Shown: positions 6,989-14,699 of the stretch, piece after piece
Numbering within the stretch: position 1 is the stretch's first letter
Layout: the number at the start of each line of letters is the position of its first letter
Origin: CAG-170 sp022779365
Lineage (GTDB): Bacteria; Bacillota; Clostridia; Oscillospirales; Oscillospiraceae
DNA length: 29,462 nucleotides
Assembly: GCA_022779365.1 (NCBI GenBank)
Contig: JALFSI010000021.1
Location: 1-29,462, forward strand
Direction of reading: 5' to 3'
Program-made: the position numbers and the translations under genes
Notes under the pieces: model-generated
What the model saw: only the letters and a program-made list of their open reading frames with translations
Told to the model about the DNA's origin: nothing
Databases searched by the model: none

Positions 6989-7657
6989 ATGGCAGAAGTT
7001 CAGCTCAAAAAACCGCTTGCAAAATACATCGACCACACGCTCTTAAAAGCCGACGCAACGCCTGAGCAGATCAAAAAGCTCTGCGCGGAGGCGGAGGAAT
7101 ACCAGTTCGCGTCCGTGTGCGTCAATAGCTGCTACGCAAAGCTCGCGCATGAATGCCTGCGCGGACGCGGCGTCGCCGTGTGCTGCGTGGTCGGCTTCCC
7201 GCTGGGCGCGATGTCGCCGCGCGCCATGGCGTATGAGGCGCGCTGCGCCGCCGAGGACGGCGCGTCGGAGATCGACATGGTGCTCCCCATCGGCGCGCTC
7301 AAGTCGGGCGACGACGAGACCGTGCGCGAAACGATCGGTGCGGTGGTGGAGGCGGTGACGGGCCGCGCGATCGTGAAGGTCATCCTCGAGGTGTGCCTGC
7401 TCACGGATGCGGAAAAGGTGCGCGCCTGTCAGCTTGCCGAGTCCGTCGGCGCGGCGTTCGTCAAGACGTCCACCGGCTTCTCAAGCGGCGGCGCAACGGA
7501 GCACGACGTGGCGCTCATGCGCAAAAGCGTCTCGTCCGCCGTGCAGGTCAAGGCAGCCGGCGGCATCCGTGACCGCGAGACGGCGCTCAGAATGATCGCC
7601 GCCGGCGCGGATCGCATCGGCGCGTCCGCGGGGATTCAAATTGTCAGCGAGGGATAA
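6989..7657 (+). CDS. deoC: Deoxyribose-phosphate aldolase
   Basis: A 222-residue class I aldolase that splits 2-deoxyribose-5-phosphate into glyceraldehyde-3-phosphate and acetaldehyde in deoxynucleoside catabolism (cytosolic). Family motifs are LAKYIDHTLLKADAT at the N terminus, CVVGFPLGAM, EIDMVLPIGALKSGD, the region around VKVILEVCLLT, the Schiff-base lysine in AFVKTSTGFSSGGAT, and VKAAGGIRD. Length is normal for bacterial DeoC. The ATG at 6989 follows CAGGAGG at 6 bp, which settles the start. No other deo gene is adjacent; it has its own promoter and terminator, so it appears to be a single-gene unit. Confidence 0.96.
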   Translation: MAEVQLKKPLAKYIDHTLLKADATPEQIKKLCAEAEEYQFASVCVNSCYAKLAHECLRGRGVAVCCVVGFPLGAMSPRAMAYEARCAAEDGASEIDMVLPIGALKSGDDETVRETIGAVVEAVTGRAIVKVILEVCLLTDAEKVRACQLAESVGAAFVKTSTGFSSGGATEHDVALMRKSVSSAVQVKAAGGIRDRETALRMIAAGADRIGASAGIQIVSEG

Positions 7658-7662
7658 GAAGT

Positions 7663-7697
7663 GCCCCCGAACGGCAATGCCGTTCGGGGGCGTTTTT
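7663..7697 (+). terminator. Terminator of deoC
   Basis: A perfect 13-bp stem (7663-7675 with 7679-7691), AAT loop, then GTTTTT. It begins 6 bp after the deoC stop. Confidence 0.9.
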
Positions 7698-7710
7698 CTG
7701 AGGCAGCGGC

Positions 7711-7890
7711 GGATTTGCAGAAGTTCCTTGGCTCTCCCTTTGGGAGAGCTGTCGCCGTAGGCGACTGAGAGGGTCTGACATGGTCGATGCCCACATCGAC
7801 CCCTACAAACGTTGTGCGGATTCGCATTGGTGCATCCAATTTTGCAGGTGCGTACTGCCGGGCGGACAGGGGCGTCCGCCCCTACAATAC
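7711..7890. repeat. Intergenic palindromic repeats after deoC
   Basis: 7711-7779 is a reverse-oriented copy of the 49-bp unit family (GGCTCTCCCTTTGGGAGAGC followed by GTCGCCGTAGGCGAC and CTGAGAGGG). Downstream are two members of a second family: one around 7781-7806 ending in GACCCCTACAA, and GGGCGGACAGGGGCGTCCGC with CCCTACAA at 7859-7886. Similar GGCGGACG sequences recur at 11587-11611. No gene is seen here. Confidence 0.8.
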
Positions 7891-7916
7891 GCGTGCAAAA
7901 CCGTCACGTCTTGGGA

Positions 7917-7945
7917 TTGCTTCCAGCCGAAATTTATGGTATACT
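7917..7945 (+). promoter_or_regulatory. Promoter for the GH3-like gene
   Basis: TTGCTT (7917-7922), a 17-bp spacer and TATACT (7940-7945), about 50 bp upstream of the start codon. It lies directly after the repeat cluster. Confidence 0.65.
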
Positions 7946-7994
7946 TTTCTTGAATAAAAAACCGCGCCCGCGTTGGGTGCGGATGGAGGATGCC

Positions 7995-9890
7995 ATGGAG
8001 ATCACGCCCAGAATGTCCGATCACGCGCTTTTGGCGCGCACTGCCGCCGCCGGGAGCATGGTGCTGCTCAAAAACACGGGCGGCACGCTGCCGCTGCTGC
8101 CGCTGGAGGACGGCACGCCCATGCCCGTCGCCGTGTTCGGCGCGGGGCAGATTCGGACGTGTCTTTGTTCAGCGGACATTCACCCCTGGAAAAAGGGGAA
8201 CATTCTGGACGCGCTCTGCGCGAGCCGCCGCATTGTCCCGGACGGTCTGTTGGCGCACCGCTATCGCAACGCGGCACTCAAAGACCCCCTCGACGGGGAA
8301 CTGGACGCCGCCGCGCTCGACCTGTCGCGCCTGCGGGAGGAAAACGCCGCGGCGATCGTGGTCATTGCGCGGTCTGACCGCGACACGCGGACACTGACCG
8401 AGCACGAACTGGCGCTCCTCCGGCGCGTCTGCGCGGTGTTTGAGCGGACGGTGCTGGTTCTCAACACGCCGCTGGGCATCGAACTTGGTGAGGCGACGCA
8501 GTGCCCCGCGATCGTGTACGCGGGACTTGGCGGGCAGGAGATGGGCGCGGCGCTGTGCGACCTTTTGACGGGAAAAATCGTGCCTACGGGGCGTTTGGCG
8601 CACGCGTGGGGAGACTTCCCGTTCGGCTGGGGACTGGGCTACGGCGCGCCGGAGATCGTCGGCTATTCGGCGGCGCTGGACGGCTGCCGCGTCATTTTGA
8701 CGGCACAAATCGAGAATCATTCCGAATCACAGCCGGCGCAGGAGCTGGTGCAGGTCTGGTGCGATCTGCCCGCACAAGGCGGACATTCTGTCCGCCGCCT
8801 GATGGGCTGGCAGAAGACGCGGCTGCTCGCGCCGGGTGAGGGACAGGTGGTCACGGTCGAATTTTCCATCGCGGACTGCGCCGTACGGCGCGCCGAGAGC
8901 GCCGGGTATGTGCTGGGCGCGGGATACTACGACTTTTACATCGGCACAAACGCGGCAAGCGCCTGCGCGGCGGGCAGCGTGCTCGTGCCGCACAGCGCCA
9001 TCGTGCAGGCGTGCGCCCCCGGCGGACAAATTGACGATGCTTCCGACCCTGCCGCCCCCGCTTTGACGGCAGACGAGCAGGAGGCTCTGGCGGCGGTGCG
9101 GGGGCGCGCGATGCGCCTGCAAAACCGCAATTTGCCGCGCGTGGCACGGCGGCGGGGCGACCGCTTCACCGGCTGCCGCGGCGACGGGCAGGCGCATGAC
9201 CTCGCGGAGCTGCGGCGCGGCGAGTGCTCGGTGTTCTCGCTGATCGCGGCGCTGGACGATCTGGAGCTGCGGCGGCTGTGCGGCGCGCTGGAAGCCCCGG
9301 AGGGGGGCGTTGAAGGCGCACTGTGGCAGACGCCCGGATTGCCGGAGTACGGCATCGCGGCGGCGGCGGTCTGCGGCGGCGGGACAAGTCTGTCCCTCGA
9401 AGCGGAAATTCTGGATGAAGAGGGGCACGTCGCGCGGCGGCAGAACTGCACGGCGTTCCCGGCGGCGGCGCTGCTGGCGTGCAGCTTTGACCCGGCGCTC
9501 GTGCGCGCGGTCGGCGCGGCGGTCGGGCGCGAGGCGCGCGAATACGGCGCGGTGTGGTGCATCGCGCCGAGAATCGCGGACTGGTCGCCCGTGCCCGCGG
9601 TCGGCGCGGCGCTGGCGGCGGCGTTTGGCGAGGGCGTGTGGACGAATGCCGCCCCGGTCCTCCCGGAGCTTCCGCAGGACGCCCAGCGCGGCGCGGCGGG
9701 CGCATACCGCGCGCTCCTGCTCCCGGACGGCGTGACGGAGGATTCCCCCGCCGTGCGGGCGAAGATCATCGACTGGCGCTATCCGGGTGCGTTTTTGACG
9801 GAGGGTGAGCGGCTGAGCGCAGAAGCATCAAGGACGGAGTATGAGAGGGCAGCGCTGAGATTGGTGCGCGTGCTGAAGGAATATTTGTAA
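7995..9890 (+). CDS. Glycoside hydrolase family 3-like protein, domain-swapped, probably inactive
   Basis: A 631-residue protein. Residues about 10-190 look like the GH3 C-terminal domain (SMVLLKNTGGTLPLLP, then VAVFGAG, and FPFGWGLGYG, compare the family's FPFGxGLSY), followed by an Fn3-like domain (about 200-330). After a linker, residues about 385-560 resemble the start of the GH3 barrel, as in domain-swapped beta-glucosidases where the C-terminal half comes first: ALDDLELRRLCGA, LPEYGI, FPAAALLACSFD. The expected substrate-binding DGP...R after LPEYGI reads AAAAVCGGG, the usual NIHR...GRNFE stretch reads RIADWSPVP, and the barrel part carrying the SDW nucleophile is absent. It is shorter than active family members. 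The ATG at 7995 follows GGAGG at 5 bp. Its own promoter and terminator suggest it is expressed; its role is unknown. Confidence 0.8.
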   Translation: MEITPRMSDHALLARTAAAGSMVLLKNTGGTLPLLPLEDGTPMPVAVFGAGQIRTCLCSADIHPWKKGNILDALCASRRIVPDGLLAHRYRNAALKDPLDGELDAAALDLSRLREENAAAIVVIARSDRDTRTLTEHELALLRRVCAVFERTVLVLNTPLGIELGEATQCPAIVYAGLGGQEMGAALCDLLTGKIVPTGRLAHAWGDFPFGWGLGYGAPEIVGYSAALDGCRVILTAQIENHSESQPAQELVQVWCDLPAQGGHSVRRLMGWQKTRLLAPGEGQVVTVEFSIADCAVRRAESAGYVLGAGYYDFYIGTNAASACAAGSVLVPHSAIVQACAPGGQIDDASDPAAPALTADEQEALAAVRGRAMRLQNRNLPRVARRRGDRFTGCRGDGQAHDLAELRRGECSVFSLIAALDDLELRRLCGALEAPEGGVEGALWQTPGLPEYGIAAAAVCGGGTSLSLEAEILDEEGHVARRQNCTAFPAAALLACSFDPALVRAVGAAVGREAREYGAVWCIAPRIADWSPVPAVGAALAAAFGEGVWTNAAPVLPELPQDAQRGAAGAYRALLLPDGVTEDSPAVRAKIIDWRYPGAFLTEGERLSAEASRTEYERAALRLVRVLKEYL

Positions 9891-9899
9891 AATGGCTGA

Positions 9900-9932
9900 C
9901 CGCCGGAGGGATACCCCCTCCGGCGGTTTTTT
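9900..9932 (+). terminator. Terminator of the GH3-like gene
   Basis: An 11-bp stem (CCGCCGGAGGG with CCCTCCGGCGG), 5-nt loop, then six T, starting 10 bp after the stop codon. Confidence 0.92.
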
Positions 9933-9953
9933 GCAAGGACGGGACTGCTGCGC

Positions 9954-9999
9954 ACCCAAGCCTCCCCTTGGTGACCAAGGTAGCGAAGCGGCGGCGTGG
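9954..9999. repeat. Intergenic repeat fragment upstream of dnaA
   Basis: CCTCCCCTTGGTGACCAAGG followed by TAGCGAAGCGGCGGCGTGG. Positions 9965-9999 are a 35-bp exact inverted copy of 17241-17275 in the gyrB-gyrA gap. Confidence 0.85.
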
Positions 10000-10071
10000 G
10001 CGTTTTTTGTCATTTTATCCGTTTTGGTTGCACGGTTGTGTGCACCAGTTTTTTATTTAATAATGTATCCC

Positions 10072-10100
10072 TTGCAAAAGCGGCGTTTTTGTGGTACAAT
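10072..10100 (+). promoter_or_regulatory. dnaA promoter
   Basis: TTGCAA (10072-10077), 17-bp spacer, TACAAT (10095-10100), giving a leader of about 60 nt before dnaA. The leader contains two weak hairpins (TCGCA/TGCGA and CAGAA/TTCTG), each beside a T run. Confidence 0.75.
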
Positions 10101-10169
10101 ATCGTCGCATGATTTTGCGATTTTTCAGAATTTTTTTCTGTCAAATTCGGAGAAAAAGGGGGCTTTGCG

Positions 10170-11483
10170 GTGTACTCTTCGGCGTATGTTTGGGCGCGCG
10201 TCTTGAGCTATATGGAAAGCCGGCTGACCGGGGAGATCGTGTCTGCCTGGTTTGACGACGCGGAGGTCGTCGAGCTGACGGAAAAGCGGCTCGTTTTGTA
10301 CACGCCCACGGCATTCCGGCGCGATTTTATCCGCACGCGCTGCGGCGATTACATCCGCGGGGCGCTCGCAGAGCTGTTTGACCGCGTGCCGGAGCTCGTC
10401 GTTTTATGCGAGGATGAGCTGGAGAGCTTCCAGAACAGCGGCGGCGCGGGCGATTTTGTGGACAACAATCCGCAGTTCACATTCGATACGTTCGTGGTCG
10501 GTCCGTCGAACCGCTTTGCCCACGCAGCGGCGCTGGCGGTGGCGAACAAGCCCGCCGATTCCTACAACCCGCTGTTCATTTACGGTCCGTCGGGGCTTGG
10601 CAAAACGCATCTGCTGTACGCCATCGCGGCACAGCTTCGCAAGACGCACCCCGATTACAACATCGTGTACATCAAGGGCGACCAGTTCACGAACGAGCTG
10701 ATCGAGTCGGTCAAAAAGGGGCAGAACGTCGAGTTCCGCAACAAATACCGCGGCGCGGACCTGTTTTTGGTGGACGATATTCAGTTCATCGCGGGCAAGG
10801 AATCCACACAGGAGGAATTTTTCCACACGTTCAACACGCTGTGGGAAAATCACCACCAGATCGTACTGACCGCCGACCGTCCGCCGAAGGAGATGCTGAA
10901 GCTGGAGGACCGGCTGAAAACGCGCTTTGAGTGGGGTCTGCTGGCAGATATTACTCCCCCGGATTATGAAACAAGACTTGCCATCATCACGAACAAATGC
11001 GACAGCATCGGGCTTAAAATGCCGCCGGAGGTATGCGCGTACATCGCCGAGAACATCACGACGAACATCCGCCAGATCGAGGGCACGGTCAAGCGGCTCA
11101 AGGCATATCACGATCTGTCGATGCTGGTGATGGACGTGCCGCACGTTGCGCGGTGCATCAAGGATATGCATAAGGGCGAGACCGAGGCGATCCCCACGCC
11201 GGCGATCATCATTTCGGAGGTCTGCCGGTTCTATTCGATTGAAGAGCAGGTGCTGCGCGGGACGCTCAAAAATAAGGCGACCGTGGAGGCGCGGCAGATC
11301 GCGATGTATTTAATTCGCAAGATGACGAATCTGTCGCTGCCGGAGATTGGGCGCGAGTTCGGGCGCGATCACGCGACGGTCATCCATTCACTCAAGAAGA
11401 TCGATGCCGCGCTGCTCGACCGCAGAAGCCCCGTAAATGATACGCTCCGCGATATTACGGCGAGCATCAATAATCGGCTGTAA
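10170..11483 (+). CDS. dnaA: Chromosomal replication initiator protein DnaA
   Basis: A 437-residue AAA+ ATPase that binds DnaA boxes and opens the origin. Domain I is residues about 1-80 (VWARVLSYMESRLTGEIVSA, then TPTAFRRDFI). The linker, domain II, is very short. The AAA+ domain starts near residue 103 (FTFDTFVVGPSNRFAHAAAL) with Walker A GPSGLGKT (139-146) and Walker B LFLVDDIQFI. The DNA-binding domain ends with the DnaA signature GREFGRDHATVIHSLKKID. The start is a GTG at 10170 behind AGAAAAAGGGGG; no upstream ATG fits. oriC follows and then dnaN, the standard arrangement. Confidence 0.98.
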   Translation: MYSSAYVWARVLSYMESRLTGEIVSAWFDDAEVVELTEKRLVLYTPTAFRRDFIRTRCGDYIRGALAELFDRVPELVVLCEDELESFQNSGGAGDFVDNNPQFTFDTFVVGPSNRFAHAAALAVANKPADSYNPLFIYGPSGLGKTHLLYAIAAQLRKTHPDYNIVYIKGDQFTNELIESVKKGQNVEFRNKYRGADLFLVDDIQFIAGKESTQEEFFHTFNTLWENHHQIVLTADRPPKEMLKLEDRLKTRFEWGLLADITPPDYETRLAIITNKCDSIGLKMPPEVCAYIAENITTNIRQIEGTVKRLKAYHDLSMLVMDVPHVARCIKDMHKGETEAIPTPAIIISEVCRFYSIEEQVLRGTLKNKATVEARQIAMYLIRKMTNLSLPEIGREFGRDHATVIHSLKKIDAALLDRRSPVNDTLRDITASINNRL

Positions 11484-11499
11484 CAGTAAATTTACCCCC

Positions 11500-11715
11500 G
11501 CTGCGTAGGGGAGAGGTTCTACCTCTCCCGCGCCGTACAACGTTGCGGATACGGGCGCACCAATGCGAAGCGGTACGCACCCGTAGGGGCGGACGACTCT
11601 GTCCGCCCGGCAGGACGCACCTGTGAACACGGGCGCACCATCGGCGAAAACGAATGCACCAAAGCCTCCCCTTGGTCACTAAGGGAAGCCTTGGACTTCT
11701 GCAAGTCTGCCAGTA
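11500..11715. repeat. Intergenic repeats between dnaA and the DnaA-box cluster
   Basis: A 9-bp hairpin at 11509-11529 (GGGAGAGGT/ACCTCTCCC) lies just after dnaA; it has no T tract, so it is not a clear terminator. GGGGCGGACGACTCTGTCCG lies around 11586-11605, and 11660-11700 carries CCTCCCCTTGGTCACTAAGG with GAAGCCTTGGACTTCTGCAA, relatives of the repeats seen elsewhere. Confidence 0.75.
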
Positions 11716-11719
11716 CGGT

Positions 11720-11930
11720 GCGTGCAACTTATCCACACGGTTTGTGTTTTGTGCACGGGCATAATGTGGAATCCTGTGAAACGGATGTTTCACGGCGGGG
11801 GCTGTGGAAAGGTCAGGGTTTGTTCACACAGACCTGTGGATAAAAAGTCCTTGCAGTAACTGGCTGTTTTGGGGTTTTCCACAGATCGAACGTCCTACTA
11901 CGTCTTACTACGAATATATTCCCTTCCTTT
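11720..11930. other. oriC: Replication origin, oriC
   Basis: The dnaA-dnaN gap contains two perfect DnaA boxes: TTATCCACA at 11729-11737 (plus) and TGTGGATAA at 11835-11843 (minus). Near-matches are TGTGGAAAG at 11803-11811 and TTTTCCACA at 11875-11883. Directly after the last box comes CCTACTACGTCTTACTACG (11894-11912) and then AATATATT, which resembles the DnaA-trio tract next to the boxes in the Bacillus subtilis unwinding region. Opening would start at this tract, just before dnaN. Confidence 0.88.
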
Positions 11931-11960
11931 CTTTAAAAGAAGGGGGAAAGAGGTGCTGAA

Positions 11961-13076
11961 ATGAAATTCACCTGTGAAAAAGTCCGGCTCGTCTCGGCGA
12001 TCTCCGTCGCCTCGCGCACGGTGGCGCAGAAGAGCGCCATCCCCGCGTTGGAGGGCATTTTGCTGAAGGCGGGCGAGTTTAAGGTCATGCTGACGGGCTA
12101 CAATCTGGAAACGGGCATCACCGTCGGTCTGGACGCCGACATCGCCGAGCCGGGCGCGTGCATCATGCCCGCGCGGCTGTTCTTTGACATCATCCGCAAG
12201 CTGCCGGACGATACGGTGAGCGTGCAGGTGGATGAGAGCTACAAGGTCTCCATCCGCGGCGGCATCTCGTCGTTCACCATCACAGCGACCAGCGCCGACG
12301 ATTACCCGGAGCTGCCGGATGTGGAATCCGACAAGGGCATCCGCATCCCGCAGACGGAGCTGCGCGAGATGATCTCCGGCACGATCTTTTCGGCAAGCGA
12401 GAATTTCGCGCGCCCGGTGCACACCGGCTGCCTGTTTGAGATCGAGGACGAGAGCGTCACGGTCGTGGCGGTGGACGGCTACCGGCTGGCGCTGCGGCGT
12501 TATTTCCCGGAAGAGAGCTTGCAGCGTAAGCTGCGCTTCGTCGCCCCGGCGGCGGCGCTCAAGGAATGCGAAAAGATCCTGACGGACGACACCGACGACG
12601 CGGTCATTTACCTTGGCACGAAGCACATCCTGTTCAAGATGGGCGATGCGACGCTCGTGTGCCGCATTCTCGACGGCGAGTTCCTCGACTGGCGCAAGGT
12701 GCTGCCGCAGGACAATCCCATCCGCGTGACGGCGAATGTCTCGCAGATCACCGACTCCATCGAGCGCGTGGGGCTCATCATCTCCGAAAAGCTCAAAAGC
12801 CCGGTGCGCTGCCGTCTGGGTCACAACGAGGTTGATTTCCGCACCACATCCACCATCGGCGAGGCGCACGACGTGTGCCCCATCGCGGGCGACGGCAAGG
12901 ACCTTGAGATCGGCTTCAACTGCAAATATCTGCTGGACGCGCTGCGCGCCGTGCCGACGGAGGAGGTCTCGCTGGAGCTCATCAACGGGCTCAGCCCGAT
13001 CGTGCTCAATCCGTGCGACGGCAGCGGAAAATACTCGTACATGGTGCTGCCGGTGCGGCTGAAGGCGGGGGAGTAG
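11961..13076 (+). CDS. dnaN: DNA polymerase III beta subunit (sliding clamp)
   Basis: A 371-residue ring-forming clamp that holds the replicative polymerase on DNA. It begins MKFTCEKVRLVSAISVASRT and shows the usual clamp landmarks: IPALEGILLKA, LETGI, TADDYPELP-like TSADDYPELPDV, and the C-terminal IVLNPCDGSGKYSYMVLPVR, the MPMR-like end where the partner-binding pocket sits. AGGTGCTGAA precedes the ATG. The gene is 1 bp from yaaA and starts the dnaN-yaaA-recF-remB operon. Confidence 0.97.
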   Translation: MKFTCEKVRLVSAISVASRTVAQKSAIPALEGILLKAGEFKVMLTGYNLETGITVGLDADIAEPGACIMPARLFFDIIRKLPDDTVSVQVDESYKVSIRGGISSFTITATSADDYPELPDVESDKGIRIPQTELREMISGTIFSASENFARPVHTGCLFEIEDESVTVVAVDGYRLALRRYFPEESLQRKLRFVAPAAALKECEKILTDDTDDAVIYLGTKHILFKMGDATLVCRILDGEFLDWRKVLPQDNPIRVTANVSQITDSIERVGLIISEKLKSPVRCRLGHNEVDFRTTSTIGEAHDVCPIAGDGKDLEIGFNCKYLLDALRAVPTEEVSLELINGLSPIVLNPCDGSGKYSYMVLPVRLKAGE

Positions 13077-13077
13077 G

Positions 13078-13332
13078 ATGAAAGTTCGGGTGACAAAAAA
13101 GCTGTCGGATGCGCCGATCAGCATTCCCATCACAACGGAATTTATTAAATTACAGGATTTTCTCAAATTCGCAAACGCCGTCGAATCCGGCGGTATGGCG
13201 AAAAACTTTATCGTAAACGGCGAGGTGCAGGTGAACAATGAACCATGCACGCAGCGGGGCAGGAAGCTGCGCCCGGGCGACACGGTCACGTTTTTGCAGA
13301 ACACCTGGCGCGTGGCGGAGACGGACGCATGA
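13078..13332 (+). CDS. yaaA: S4-domain RNA-binding protein YaaA
   Basis: An 84-residue protein with an S4-type RNA-binding fold: IKLQDFLKFANAVESGGMAK, then NFIVNGEVQVNNE and GRKLRPGDTVTF. It matches the small S4 proteins always found between dnaN and recF in Firmicutes (YaaA, also called RlbA), implicated in ribosome assembly. The ATG is 1 bp after the dnaN stop and the end overlaps recF by 4 bp (ATGA). Confidence 0.93.
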   Translation: MKVRVTKKLSDAPISIPITTEFIKLQDFLKFANAVESGGMAKNFIVNGEVQVNNEPCTQRGRKLRPGDTVTFLQNTWRVAETDA

Positions 13333-14435
13333 GGCTCGACCGGCTGCGGCTGTATGATTTCCGTAATTATGAGCACTTGGACGCCGAATTTGTGCCGGGC
13401 GTGAATCTGCTCGTCGGCGACAACGCGCAGGGCAAGACGAATCTGCTGGAGGCGATCGGGTATTTATCGACCGGGCGGAGCTTCCGCACGGCAAAGCCGC
13501 AGGAGCTGATCCGCTTTGGCGCGGAGTTCTGCGATTTGCAGGCGGAGATCACGGGCGCGGCGCGCGAACAGACGCTGCGCGCGGTGCTTTTTGCCGCGCG
13601 GCGTCCGCGGCAGCTCTACATCGGCGGCGTGAAGCAGAAGTCGGCGGCGGGGCTGTCCGGCGTGCTGACCACGGTGCTGTTCTGCCCGGAGGAGCTGCAG
13701 GTGCTGCGCGGCGGCGCGGCGGGACGGCGCAAGCTCCTCGACACGGCACTGTGCCAGCTCCGCCCGGCATACGCCGCGGCGCTGGCGGAGTACGGGCGCT
13801 TGCAGGAGCAGAAAAGCCGCATTTTAAAGGACTGCGCCGTCATGCCGTCGCTTTTAGAGCCGCTGCCGGAATATAATTATCGCATGGCGCAGGTGGGCGC
13901 GGTGCTGATCGAGTACCGCGCGCGCTATCTTTGTGCGCTGGAGGCGGCGGCGGAGACGTATCACCGTGAATTTTCGGGCGGGCGGGAGCAGCTCCGGCTG
14001 CGCTATCAGACCGTTTCGACCATCGACGACCCGTTCGCGCCGCGAAAAGAGCTGTTTGAGGCGATACTCCTTCATCAGGAGCGGCATTACCGTGCGGAGC
14101 TGGAGTCTGGTCAGTGCTTGACAGGACCGCATAAGGATGATTTTGAGGCGTCCATTGACGAAAAGCCCGTCAAGAGCTTTGCCTCACAGGGGCAGACGCG
14201 CACGGCGTCCATCAGCCTGAAGCTCGCCGAGCGGGAGCTGCTGCGGCGCGACACGGGCGAAGAGCCGGTGCTGCTGCTGGACGACGTGCTGTCGGAGCTG
14301 GACGCGCGGCGGCAGGATTTTGTGCTGAATCAAATTCGCACCGGGCAGGTGTTCATCACCTGCTGCGAAACAGACCGCCTGACAGACCTTGGAAAAACCA
14401 TGCACATCGCGGCAGGCGCGCTGCGGGAGGGATGA
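13329..14435 (+). CDS. recF: DNA replication and repair protein RecF
   Basis: A 368-residue SMC-like ATPase that helps load RecA at gaps. Features are LRLYDFRNYEHLDAEF, Walker A GDNAQGKTN (about residues 31-39), the mid-region LFCPEELQVLRG, the signature around SQGQTRTASISLKLAE, and Walker B PVLLLDDVLSELD. The chosen ATG (13329) overlaps the yaaA stop; an in-frame start further upstream would only extend into yaaA. Length is normal for RecF. Confidence 0.97.
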   Translation: MRLDRLRLYDFRNYEHLDAEFVPGVNLLVGDNAQGKTNLLEAIGYLSTGRSFRTAKPQELIRFGAEFCDLQAEITGAAREQTLRAVLFAARRPRQLYIGGVKQKSAAGLSGVLTTVLFCPEELQVLRGGAAGRRKLLDTALCQLRPAYAAALAEYGRLQEQKSRILKDCAVMPSLLEPLPEYNYRMAQVGAVLIEYRARYLCALEAAAETYHREFSGGREQLRLRYQTVSTIDDPFAPRKELFEAILLHQERHYRAELESGQCLTGPHKDDFEASIDEKPVKSFASQGQTRTASISLKLAERELLRRDTGEEPVLLLDDVLSELDARRQDFVLNQIRTGQVFITCCETDRLTDLGKTMHIAAGALREG

Positions 14436-14436
14436 G

Positions 14437-14685
14437 ATGTTTCGGGAGATCGGACTGGAACTGTCGGTGCGCGAGAGCGCGGTGATCGGCATTTTTGATC
14501 TGGATAACGTGAGCTGGTCCAAGCAGTCCCGCGCGTTTTTATCCCGCGCCGAGGCAGCGGGCGAGGTCGTGGAAGCAACCGATTCGCTGCCCAAAGCGTT
14601 TATTTTAACGCAGGAATATGGGATGCAGCGGGTGTATCTGACGAAAAACAGCGCGCAGGTGCTGCAAAAGAAATTTGAAGAATAG
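14437..14685 (+). CDS. remB: DUF370 regulator, RemB/YaaB type
   Basis: An 82-residue protein (MFREIGLELSVRESAVIGIF, then FILTQEYGMQRVYLTKNSAQ). In Bacillus this position, between recF and gyrB, is held by RemB (YaaB), a relative of the DNA-binding matrix regulator RemA. The start is 1 bp after the recF stop, with GGGAGGG inside the recF end. Its target in this organism is unknown. Confidence 0.88.
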   Translation: MFREIGLELSVRESAVIGIFDLDNVSWSKQSRAFLSRAEAAGEVVEATDSLPKAFILTQEYGMQRVYLTKNSAQVLQKKFEE

Positions 14686-14699
14686 GGACTGGTTTGCGG

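Noticed and set aside
11509..11529. Rho-independent terminator of dnaA
   Set aside because: The 9-bp hairpin is good, but it is followed by CGCGCCG instead of a T tract, so I list it only as part of the repeat cluster.
11898..13376. Long minus-strand open frame (492 codons) opposite dnaN, yaaA and recF
   Set aside because: It is a shadow of high-GC coding sequence: composition is Arg/His/Ala/Asp-rich with no family motif, and dnaN and yaaA on the other strand are certain. The same applies to 17766-19454 opposite gyrA, 15675-17039 opposite gyrB, 5323-6864 opposite the exporter and 27991-29319 opposite rlmD.
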